Assembly: GCA_964017145.1 (NCBI GenBank)
Contig: OZ024844.1
Span: 992,001 to 1,056,000, forward strand
From: Agrocybe praecox
Taxonomy: Eukaryota > Basidiomycota > Agaricomycetes > Agaricales > Agrocybaceae
DNA: 64,000 nucleotides
Reading direction: 5' to 3'
The notes below the pieces were generated by a model that was not told the DNA's origin, ran no database searches, and saw only the letters and a list, made by a program, of their open reading frames with translations. The position numbers and the translations under genes were made by a program. This document shows positions 24,872 to 35,300 of this stretch, piece by piece (position 1 is the stretch's first letter; each line of letters opens with the position of its first letter).

Positions 24872-26253
24872 ATGCTTCGCCTGAAATTTGTTTCGTTATT
24901 TGTATCACTAGTCACTGTGGCCTTTGCTACACCGACGCCAGCATCCTCCCCTACATATGAGCTTGCTAAACGCGGTGCTGTATTGACTGCACAGTATGCT
25001 ACTGAGACAGAGGTAAGTGTTTTTACCTTCCTTTCTTACCGTTGTCGAGCTGATTGATCTATGCACAGCCTGGAGGGTATACATGAATTATTCTTGCCCG
25101 TTCTCCCTTTTTGAGGCCACTTTTTTGATACGTTCATAGTCGCTATATCCTTGCTAACAATCTCTGGGGAGAATTCGGAGACCCAACTGGTGATATATCC
25201 TAGTATTGACTAGGCATGGTGTATCTGAACACTCAACTATTTTTTTGCTCAAGGCTCTCAGTCGACCCAAGCTACAGCGGTGAACGGCAATAGTGTATCC
25301 TGGCAAACGACTTACAAATGGGGAGGATGTATGTGTATTCTGCTCGATAAGATTGCATCATGAAGTATCCAATTTGACAATCTCTCTGTTAGCCAACACC
25401 CAGGTTAAGAGCTGTTCGTCTCGATATTTTTAAGTCCTATTTTTCCCTTTCGACCTGACAAATCTATCCAGATGCCAACCTTGACATGCGCGTCGGCCTC
25501 AGCAAGCCTTTGTCCTCAATCACGTCGATACCCACTTCCTGGTCCTGGACGTATACTTCGGCCTCTTCCAACCTCGTTGCTGATGTTTCATATGATTTGT
25601 GGCTGTCCAATGTTCCCAACTCCACTGGTGCTACTTCCCAGTCTAGCTATGAAATGTTCGTTTTCATCCTTTTAAATTCTTGATTATTTTTTTGAACTTT
25701 ACACATGTAGCATGATATGGCTGAGCGATAGAGGAGGGTGAGGACATGCCACACCGGAATCAATCAATGTCCTGTGTTGAAGTACCATCTATTCATTCTG
25801 TAGAGCTGGTCCGGCTGGGTCGCTTCTTACAAGCGTCAAGTAAGCCTGTATATTCTTCGGTTTTCGAAACTCTAATCAAATTTACCTGTCTCTCCTTCTG
25901 TAGTATCAACGGAGTCACATGGAAACTATTCAAAGGAACTGTTGCGAGCTGGACCATATTCTCATTCGTTGCTCCCACAGAGACCACTGGGTTCAACGCC
26001 GACCTTAAACCCTTCTTCAGTAAACCCTCTCGACATTAAGAAAAATATAACCGCTTACAATTATTTTTTTAGCGTACCTTACCACCAGCCAGGGAGTGCC
26101 ATCTTCCCAGTTGCTCGTGCAAGCGCAAGCAGGAACCGAGCCGTTTGTCGGTGAGCAACTAAGTGGAATTTCGTTAGCCGTGCCTTATCATTTACACTTC
26201 TCACAGGCAGCGCCACGCTTACCACAAACTCTTACTCCCTTGCTATTAATTAA
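24872..26253 (+). CDS. Secreted GH12 endoglucanase or xyloglucanase
   Basis: Retaining beta-glucanase cleaving beta-1,4-glucan or xyloglucan outside the cell. The signal peptide is MLRLKFVSLFVSLVTVAFA; a Lys-Arg site (ELAKRG) follows and may be a propeptide cut. The mature enzyme shows NNLWGEFGD, SVSWQTTYKWGG, SWSWTYTS, NLVADVSYDLWLS, YEIMIWLSDRGG (nucleophile Glu in YEIMIW), NGVTWKLFKG, FSFVAPTE, and QAGTEPFVG (acid/base Glu in GTEPF). The end is GSATLTTNSYSLAIN-stop. The gene is finely cut: about eight exon junctions, including an 8-nt exon (25069-25076) and a 21-nt exon near 25390 that encodes N-T-Q-V-K-S. Several donors are non-standard GTTCGT. About 240 residues, as usual for GH12. All conserved blocks are present, so it is likely functional. 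Confidence 0.92.
25069..25076 (+). other. 8-nt micro-exon of the GH12 gene
   Basis: The first exon ends GAG in phase 0 at 25012. The next large exon begins TCGCTATATCC at 25140 and must be read with its first base as a third codon position to give R-Y-I-L-A-N-N-L-W-G. Direct joining yields a stop within a few codons. CCTGGAGG, preceded by CACAG and followed by GTATAC, provides the missing 8 bases (P-G-G). The flanking introns are 56 and 63 nt. Confidence 0.83.
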
Positions 26254-26652
26254 TCGTAAAACTTGTTTGTATCCTTGTAAAGAATGCCCATCACGGCTAC
26301 TTGAAGCAGCCCCTATCTTGTATAATGGTCTGAATTGGGCGGTCCGGTCTACCGTATCATGATTAGCACTACTATAGGAATGATATCGAACACAGCAGGC
26401 TTAGACTTAAACTATAGTCATATTCACCGATTTAACTCTGGTTCTGAACATTTCTCTCTCTAAAGCAAGATCCAAACAAAGAGTTCATATGTTTGCTTCT
26501 CTATTTCTGGCTCCAAAGGGTTTTCTATGAATGGCGCAATATCGAACTTCGAAGGCTTTCGACTTTCCCATATGATATTGCGATTTCGGAACAAATCATA
26601 CAAATCTTGTCTTTCGCCCACAACCTCTGAGAAGTCAAATTTTTGATCGATA
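26254..26652. promoter_or_regulatory. Intergenic, GH12 to glyoxalase-like gene
   Basis: About 400 bp with no supported gene. A 119-residue minus-strand open frame overlaps its right part and the next gene but has no motif and is taken as a shadow. Confidence 0.4.
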
Positions 26653-27680
26653 ATGACCATTAACACCCGTATACTCGACCATATTGTCCATTTAACGCCA
26701 CCTGGTACCGTCGAACAGGTATCAAAACAGTTCACGAACCTAGGATTCCAGTATGTTTTTCCCATGTAAATAAACAGGTTTCTAACATGACAGGCAGAGT
26801 TCTTCCCGGTGGAACACACGCCGACGGGCTGACCGCCAACGCTCTTGTCGTCAGTGAGAGATGGTAAATGATATCCTGAGACCGCGCACTGCTGACAAGT
26901 ATCGATAGGTCTTCGCGGATGGAATATACCTTGAGCTTATTTCCTTCACATACCCAGCTTCCCATTATCCACCAGGCACCCCGGAGCGTGAGGCGCGCGA
27001 TAAACACACATGGGCTTCTAAATCTCCTGGGTGGATCGATTTCGCATTCCTTGGGAATGGCTCACGCAGCGAAAGCGTCTCTACTGCCATAAACGAACGG
27101 GGTCGAAAGGAGGGTAGTGGTGTGGTGTATAACCCAGAACAAGATGGAGGACGTACCCGCCCAGACGGTCAGGTCCTTAAATGGCTCATATCAGGCCCTC
27201 AGCCAGAGTACCGAGGTGTCCTTCCCTTTTTCTGCGGTGATGTCACGTCTCGGGCCTTGAGAGTTAGTTCTAATTACTGCGATCACCTTGAGACTAATTC
27301 ATTTTTGCGTGCAGGTCCCCATTGAACCGTCTTCGAATACGGAACATCCTTCCACTGCTGTGGGCATTGCCTTCGTTCGGATCCTCATCAGCCCCCCTCT
27401 TTTCCATTCGATTTCAGGCCAATTGACCTCGGTGATCGGAGCACATCCAATATTCTTCAGTCAGGAGCGTGCAGAGTGGTTGCTAGATACTACGCACAAT
27501 GGTGGCGCGGGCCAACCGCGACTGGTGTTGGCTGTGCCATCGGACAATGTAGAAACATCATTTGTGGAGAGCATAGCCTCTAGAGTAGGCATCTATGAGG
27601 TTGCGTTCCATGTTGGCCCAGGGACTAAGAGTGGAAATGAGACCACGCCTTACGGTAGAATATCGTGGATTAGCAGTTAA
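26653..27680 (+). CDS. Glyoxalase-like domain protein
   Basis: Protein of the glyoxalase/bleomycin-resistance superfamily, glyoxalase-like subgroup found widely in fungi; substrate unknown, probably cytosolic. The start MTINTRILDHIVHLTPPG is the usual first beta-strand. Splicing then gives QVLPGGTHADGLTANAL, FADGIYLELISFTHP, PPGTPEREARDKHTWASK, PGWIDFAFLG, and after a fourth exon VPIEPSSNTEHPSTAVGI. It ends YGRISWISS-stop. One intron uses a GTCAGT donor. The repeated 'DH-V/YLEL' pattern supports a metal-binding fold, but I cannot assign all ligands. About 270 residues. No neighbour points to a pathway. Confidence 0.83.
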
Positions 27681-28089
27681 TGACGACGCATGGTTGGCCC
27701 GTGTCAAATGAAAAATTCATGAAAAATTGGGTCGTTATAATTTTGTTTGGTTGGGCAAGAAAATATTTGGCAAGTACAGTTGATTTGCGCAGTACAGTGC
27801 TACGTAATTATAGTGGCTGGGTATTTTGAGAGGGGGTTGAAAGCTATGTACAATGTATAGCCGCAAGATTTTGGGGTAGTCAAAGGATACTAGGTATGGT
27901 TAAGCTATAGCGGAAATATGTCAGAACATTATAGTACACAGAAAGTGGGATTTCACGTCCAGAGCAGTTGGCGTAGTTTCAGAGTTGTTGAAGTTGCGAA
28001 TGAAAACATGTAGGAATTCCGGCGGTTGGAGAAAAGCAAGAAAGGTAGGTTGTTATGTCGTTTACCGAGAAAGATTGGATGTTCAGAGC
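27681..28089. other. Intergenic, convergent gene ends
   Basis: The 3' regions of the glyoxalase-like gene and of the small minus-strand gene meet here. No feature was recognised. Confidence 0.4.
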
Positions 28090-28500
28090 CTAGAGGGTTG
28101 ACCGGCGGAAACCTCTGCGAGTGATTTTGATCTTTTTGAGAAAGGTGACAATTTTGGACTGCGAATGTTGAGTAATCGCACCCTGAAACCAAAGAAGTCA
28201 GTACTCACCCAGAACCAGGGCCTACTTGGCATCTCCTCGCCGGTGCCCCATTGAAGAGGGGCTTGCGATCTCTCTCCTTCAAGCTGGCGTCGTATGAGGA
28301 GTAAGCAGTGGGTAAAACCAAAACCAGAGCCATTGAAATTCGGCAGTCATACCTCTTCACCTTCTTCTATAGTACAATCCAAAGCGTAGAACTGACGAAA
28401 GGTTTCTGTTTTCTGTGCTCAAACATCAACGAGGAAAAGGTAGGATAAAAAATCGTCCGCGTACCACCATTCGCGGGTCTTCTCTTGCGGCCTCCATCAT
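28090..28500 (-). CDS. Small hypothetical protein (about 87 residues), predicted by splicing
   Basis: Not recognised. Four short exons appear to join in frame: MMEAAREDPRMV, then KTETFRQFYALDCTIEEGEE, then LEGERSQAPLQWGTGEEM continuing to RPWFW, then GAITQHSQSKIVTFLKK ending GFRRSTL-stop. Introns have GTACGC, GTATGA and GTGAGT donors and ordinary lengths (about 52 nt for the first). The tail is basic. No open frame of useful length covers the gene, which is why it would be missed. My reading of one base run near 28375 is uncertain by one base, which would change the second exon's frame, so treat this as a candidate. An upstream minus-strand frame at 28562-28840 contains a hydrophobic segment but could not be joined convincingly. 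Confidence 0.4.
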
Positions 28501-30079
28501 TGTCGCGTCTTCGTAAAGTAGGGAAGAGTGTTATTGGCTGCAGAGACGTTTCCGTTCGAGTTCAATTGATTGCTACGCGTAACAACAGGAATCGACAGCG
28601 AAAAATGAATGGCTGCTGTCCGGGAATGAGTGCGAGATGCACTACGATGGATATGACACAGAAAAGGGCAAAGAGAAATATGATGAAGGGAGCAATGGTG
28701 GTTGTGTGGGTGGGGTTATCAATAGAATATTTGAGGTTAAGATACAGTCGTGAACGGTGGTTAAACGATGGTTGAAAAAATGTTTGGTTTTCGGGAAGGT
28801 CACAAGTTCGCCGTGAGGCCGTGGAATGTGCTCGAACCAAGACTTGTATAGGACCTTACCCTAAATACGCCTCATCATATACTAAACAGTCCTTCCAAGC
28901 ACATATACCAATCCATGGTCATTCGTTCCTATTATGCTTTCCTACCAGGTGAAGGATTATCACCGAGAAGCAAAGCACAATGGAAACACTGACGGAAACG
29001 CCACTCGACCTTCCTTAACTCGACCTCTTGCCATGCGCGACTAACCACCACCAAAACCAAAAGAGACTGGTTACTTTCAATGTGTGCCTCGTGGAAGATG
29101 CGCGAGCGGGAGCCTGGGTGATGCAACGCCTCGATGCAGGCATTACGACGCGCATGCGTTGCCATTGGCACTGCTGTGCAGCTACTCTGTTGAGCTTGGG
29201 GCCACCACTGGCCTTCGAAACGGCGCTTCAAGCACACAAATGGCCGCTTCATGTCACTTGAAGGCCATCTTCATCCATTTTCTCATTCCTTCCGTACGAT
29301 TCGACGTGTGCTTTGTTTTCCAAATCCTGTATTTTCGAAAATTGTTTCTGCAGATTCCAATTCCTGTGATTGCGTTGCACTGCATCCTGTATATCTGCCT
29401 TGACGCGTAACATGTTTCGTCCTGCAAGCTTCATAGACACCAGGGACTTCAACGGGAGACCTGCAAAGTTTATGACGCGTCCATTTCCCTCTCACAGCTC
29501 TCTTTTCAGCAGAGGGACATCCAAGGCCAAGCGCCAACCGAGTCCCGACATACCCAAATTGGGAACAATGGGGGCCAGGTGACGATATGTCACGTGCAGT
29601 AGATCACGGCATATTCCTTCGCACTGCCGGCCCGCAGAATTGACTCGGTACGGGCGACGGCTAGCGACATACGAGGTGGCGCCGAGCGATATTCTTCGTG
29701 CTTGGATTTTCTTTCCTTTCAAACGATATATTGTTTGATAAGCAAATTCGGGGCCAGGATATTATATTTGGGCGTAGATTTAACCGCGATTTGTGACCAC
29801 AATACACTCCTCGTTGGCGTAGAGCGCTGCCTACAGGCATACTAGCCATCGAGCGAGATTGAGGTCCAGGGATCATCTTTATGGGTAATTGAAAGCCCAT
29901 ATATCCTTCTAGCATAAGGAATTATACTGGATTCTGTGCACCTCCGTCTTGTGGACGAAAAATAGGTTTCTTCGTGCCTTCAACCTAGTGCTTGAGGAAT
30001 TTTTGAAAACTATGCTTCCCATACGGTTCTTCACCTTCGACGACACACAATCACGCGCGGGAAAGGTCCTCTAGCCTAT
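28501..30079. other. Gene-poor region, no supported gene
   Basis: Short overlapping frames occur on both strands without recognisable motifs or consistent splicing. A minus-strand frame at 28562-28840 encodes one hydrophobic stretch (APFIIFLFALFCVISIVV) but lacks a convincing continuation. Confidence 0.45.
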
Positions 30080-30640
30080 TCACTTGTGTTTTCTTGTTAT
30101 TCTTTTGAGGGAAATGGTCCTCTTCGCTTGAGGCAATGGAAACAAGAGGTCTTCGTAGATCTTCGTTGGAGTGCTCTTGTCGATTGTAATCAACACCCAC
30201 AAAAAATGCAACTGGCATAGGAATGCACGGAAGAATGCTTCCCAGTGGAATTCTTTTCTGGGTTCTCCTAAAGAACAAGGAATTGCAGATATACAAGCTG
30301 TAGTAAATTTGCAAAACTTGTGCGTACCAATCCAATTTTCCAACATGATTTGTAATCGTGGTTCTGCCCTCTTATCTTCAAATACTGGTGGCAGGTGTAT
30401 TGCGACCCCACCCATTCCTGCGCTTAACCGCCGATAGGAAGGAACATTGCCGCATAGTCGGGCAAGTGCAGCAGTACAACGCGCGCAGGCGATGTTCCCA
30501 TTGCCCAAATCGCCAGCGGTGAGGCCGGCAAGTGACAGTTCGCCTATCTCGACATCTCCTCAAACAACAAGGGTGTGAAGAGCATTATAACGACGTCCAT
30601 CTTTTCCTGGGAATGCGGCAGACCGCATCTCCTTCTAGAT
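30080..30640 (-). pseudogene. Possible remnant of an unknown gene
   Basis: On the minus strand a stretch reading EIGELSLAGLTAGDLGNGNI, then RLCGNVPSYRRLSAGMGGVA and MLENWI, splices over a clean 60-nt intron (30268-30327, GTACGC to TTTAG) to GEPRKEFHWEAFFRAFLCQL, ending RKHK-stop at 30080. Upstream, the same frame continues as AAFPGKDGRRYNALHTLVV but is broken by TGA at 30560-30562, which would be CGA (Arg) before a single transition. Alternatively TTTGAG could be a splice acceptor and the gene might be short but alive. I recognise no family. The surroundings are otherwise gene-poor. Confidence 0.27.
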
Positions 30641-32334
30641 TCTCCGTTGTTTAAAAAGAGAGCACGAAAAGAATAGTTTTGCTGTTTGCGAAGTTAGACA
30701 TTTTAGCTGGTCACCATCAGATTCTACGCGACCCCGCGGATTAGGCTCTGTGGACCGTGATGTGACACTTAGTATGAATTTCATCATTCAGTCTCTTTTC
30801 CCTCTCGTACGCTTCAACTTGCCTGGCAAGAGTGATATCCTGAATGCTCTTTTTTCTCGAATCGCCAACAAAATAAGAGTTCAGCAGAGATTTGGATCCA
30901 AAACAAAATCCCTACTTAACTCCTAACCCCTTCCTCTCGAGTACCATGCCACAACGTTCAAAGACCATACATCGTCTCGCACTCTCTTTCTCTACCTAGC
31001 GTCCGAGTCGCAAATCACATACTCGACTCGCTTAAATGACGATGTTCACGCTTAGGAGTGGGATCGGTATTGACTCGTATCGTGAACCATCAACCCTAGA
31101 ACCACCAGAGGAGGAACATCATGGTACACGCGACCCCATTTGTCTGTCGACTGACGACCAAATTTTCGCGACAATAACCAGTCGAAATACGATTCAACAA
31201 AATTTTTCATTATCTTTTTGAGTTGAACCTTGAGGCGGCCAAGCCTTTCATTAATTCATCTCGGGCATCTTTGGGGGTTCATTCTACTCTCAACAACCTT
31301 ACCCACGGCATATGCCCTTCATTAATAGCTCTATCGTGAGCTTGCTTGAGCTTGGAAAGGCTACATCTGCTGACCCCAGCTGGAACATTCCTTATCATCA
31401 TTCAGACAACTCCTCAATAGCGAGAGCCACATGTCTGTCTTATCTACACAGCTTGGATACTACTTTAGTCTTCAACGTCAACCGACGAGGACCGTTAACG
31501 TATTGAATACGAAATTCAATGCTTTCATGTGTACGTATTTTGTAAAGGCCCGGTGCACTCCAGACTAACGTCAACATATCAATTGGTCACTATAGTTATT
31601 CTGGAACCCCCACGGATAGAGAATGGCACCGGTATTCTTGTGAAGCCTCTACAAAAATGAATTATATTTCCGGAGAAAGCGGTTATTCGCCTCTGATCGA
31701 CGTGTGGGCTCCCAGGGTAAAAACACTCAACTGACAAGAACGAAAATAGATATGGCGTGTCCGAAGAGAGATAAAAACATCTTATCGCAAGTCACAACCC
31801 CCGACAGCCCTTATCCCCACTTGGTCTTTAAAAAAAGTCATTTGGATGAGATGAGATCCCTATCACTACGATTCGCCTTGCATCCTGCACATGACTTTGT
31901 GATGTCGAGACAAGCGCCCGTGACTGTGGCATCACCAATTCTCTGGTGCAGCCCAGTTCTTCTTGCGACAGCTTCCATTGAACTCTCAAGCCTGGAACGA
32001 GCGAGATTGTGCAATGTAAACAAGAATGTACCGTCTGGCCAAAATCTTCCGCAAGGGGTTTCTATAAATAGGGATCCAGCGACAGTTATTGAGGTTTTTT
32101 GGCCGTTCGCTGGAATATATCAGGCTCGCAATTTCACTCAGTCGCCACTTGTCAAGCTCAATTCAGCCAATCAAACTATGTTGAGACCCTACGTGTGTCG
32201 GGAGAAAAATCATGCTTCTGTGTCTACCTATTATCCATGCTCGTTTCATTTCCCCAAAGAATCATATTCTTGCTATAAATTGTACTGCCCGCCTCTGGTG
32301 ACCGTCTTTTATCCCAGCTGTTTCCACCAAGAAA
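30641..32334. other. Gene-poor region and upstream region of the P-type ATPase
   Basis: No gene supported. A 220-residue plus-strand frame (31704-32366) overlaps the ATPase start in another frame, has no motifs and is judged a chance frame. The segment just upstream of 32335 probably includes the ATPase promoter (TATAAATTGTAC near 32275 is TATA-like). Confidence 0.45.
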
Positions 32335-35300
32335 ATGGACGGACAGGATCTATCACCCAGCGATAATCCCTCTTCGCCTGCTGCGCTTTCTCACTCTGAA
32401 GTCGAGCATCCGGCTACACGAGCAGTCATTTTCCCAGAAGATGACCATATTCGAGAAGAGAAAGTTGGAGGGGGTGTGCGACCCAAGGGAGTGGAGATGA
32501 AAAGGACTATTACACAAGAGGAGAAAGACCTGGCTGCAGCTGGATACGAGCACTTACGTCCACAAGCTCCGAAAGATGACGGGAAACAGGTCGATATACA
32601 CGAGCACCAGCTGAGCTACAACAAACTGGAGGATGAATTAAAAACGGCGTTTGACACTAAGGATCCTGGACAATCTTATGGTTTGACTGCCGACGAGGCA
32701 AAAGTTAGACTGAAGAGGGACGGGCCTAACGTTCTTACCCCCCCAAAAAAGAAAAGCGCTATGAGAAAGGTATTCAATCTATTTGCCATACTTTGAACAT
32801 CATCTGACCATCCAATTCTTAGTTCTTGGAGAGGCTTTTCACCATGTTCAACATTCTCTTGATGATTGCCGGCGTACTTGAGTACGGTCTACTCGGAATC
32901 AATTTTAAAGTAAGTCGAGTAACGCCGCCAAAAAACAGCGCCCGATTATCTTTTGACTAAAATGTACCAACAGGCAAACTTCGCAAACACCTACCTCGGC
33001 GGTATCCTAATTTTGGTTGCCTTTCTCAATGCTTCGATAGACTTTTACCAGATCCAAAAGTCCGAAGCTATTTTGGCATCTTTCCTTGCAATGATACCTC
33101 CGTCATGTCGTGTTGTCCGCGATGCTACAATATCAACAATTGCTGCCTCCGAGTTAGTCAAGGGCGATATTGTTTTATTGGTACGAAAACATACTTTCTA
33201 TCCCAATGACCATTCAATTGATTATCATGCAGCGGAGTGGAGACAAGACCCCAGCAGATCTGATTTTATTCTCATCTACAGATCTGAAGGTGGACAACAG
33301 CAGTTTGACCGGTGAATCAGAGCCTCAGGAACGATTCGGCCTTCCCGAGGGATCTAACAACAGACCGGTTGAAGCCGAGAACATGGTATGTATGCTTCTT
33401 CACCACCTGCGAACTCTACGGAATACGGCCTGATCACTTGTCAAGGTCTTCAATTCTACACTGATCGTGAACGGAGAAGGATGGGGAAGTGAGTACATTT
33501 ATTATTATCAACTTGTGATCTTTCTTTCTGACGAGAAGTCACTAGCTGTCGTGCGGACTGGTGATCATACGTTTATTGGTGCGAATGTATTAAAATCGAA
33601 CCTTCTGAGCATTGAAATCAACTGAGCCATCCCCAGGTCAAATTGCCAGCCTTACGGGAGGGGAAAGTGGTAACGAGAGTCCATTGGCTGTTGAAATGTA
33701 CGTGATATACATAATGCTCTTATCACAGTATGACTAAATATACATCATAGATCTCGATTTGTTGTGATCGTCTCCTGTATCGCAATCCTTTTTGCGATCA
33801 TTTTCTTCGCCGTTGGTATTACAACTGTCTACAAAGGACATGCCTCGCAAACGGTTACCTTCGCTGTGTCGATCCTGGTGGCATTTGTACCCGAAGGTCT
33901 CCCCTCCGTCGTCACGTTGCTGCTGTCCATCGCAGCAAAGCGTATGGCAAAGCAGAACGTTCTCGTGAAGGATTTACAGGGTGTAGAAACTCTTGGTAAG
34001 TCGCCAACTTCTAGAGCTTTATCGGAGTCTGATTGAAATATACAGGATCGGTACTTAAATCGTGTATGCACCGCTTTGAATAAGAAACTAACTTTACTGT
34101 GCAGCTCACGCTATTGGCGACCGACAAAACTGGGACGTTGACTCGTAATCAGATGACTGTAAGCACAGTTTTACCCCCCTGAGACACCATTGAACTTGTT
34201 ATTGTCTAGGTCACAAACCTCTGGAGTGGCCAGAAAATGTACTCTGCCTTTCAGTCTAACAATGATGATGACACTACGGAAAGTTTCTCTATGGGCGGCT
34301 CTGGGATGCGGGAAATGGTAGACATCGCTGCATTAAATTCGCGCGTCAAATTCGACAAGTCCGACATACCGTTTGATCAAAGAGAAATTCTTGGAGATGC
34401 CACGGAAACTGGGTTGACGCGATTTGCTGGAAGGAATCTAAAGACAGACTATGATACACACGTCAAGAAACATGCTAAAGTTTTCGAAGGTATGTTATCG
34501 CGCATAATTTCTATTTTCCTCAAAAAGGCAACATAATTGACATGAACTGAAATGATAGTTCCTTTCAATTCGACCAATAAATGGGCACTTGTCATTGTAA
34601 GTTAGAAAATCGTTTCTCATGCCATATAGCTGACATATTCGATCGATCACAGCTTAACAAAACCCATGAAAGTGGCCGGTTGACTGCATACATCAAAGGA
34701 GCACCGGAACGTGTTCTTGCGAAGTGTTCGACGTACCTAGAAAATGGACAAATGGTTACAATCGACGATGCATTCAGGACTAAATACGACGAGGCATACG
34801 ATGTGAGTAATACACGACCTGAATCTCGAGGAGACTCCTCATTGTTCGTGCTTTTTTTATATCTAATACAGTACATGGCATCAAGAGGACATCGAGTCAT
34901 TGCCTGTGCACAGTACTTACTTCCTGAAAGCGAATATCCGGAAAATTACGCCTTTTCGAGGACAGATGAACATTATCCATCGACGGGTTACTGCTTCGTT
35001 GGTCTCGTTTCGTTGGAAGATCCCCCGAAGCACGGTGTACGTGAAGCAATCGGCACCCTACGTCTTGCAGGTATCAAAGTGATGATGGTTACTGGTCTGT
35101 CCTTCACTTTGGTTCATCCATTGATTGCTATTTTCTAATCGATGGTCACATAGGTGATCACCCCAAAACAGCTGAAGCTATCGCCCGGAAAATCAATCTC
35201 ATTCTCGGTGATACTCGCGAGACTTTGGCAAAGAAAACTGGAAGACCTATTGAGGACGTTTACGAAGATGAAGTGACCGCCGTTGTGGTACACGGTGATG

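Noticed and set aside
26460..26819. Minus-strand frame of 119 codons
   Set aside because: Overlaps the well-supported start of the glyoxalase-like gene on the other strand and has no motif.
29249..29722. Minus-strand frames with helical-looking composition
   Set aside because: Three mutually overlapping frames, none joined by credible introns and none recognised.
31704..32366. 220-codon plus-strand frame before the P-type ATPase
   Set aside because: Overlaps the ATPase start in another frame, has no recognisable domain and mixed composition; probably chance.
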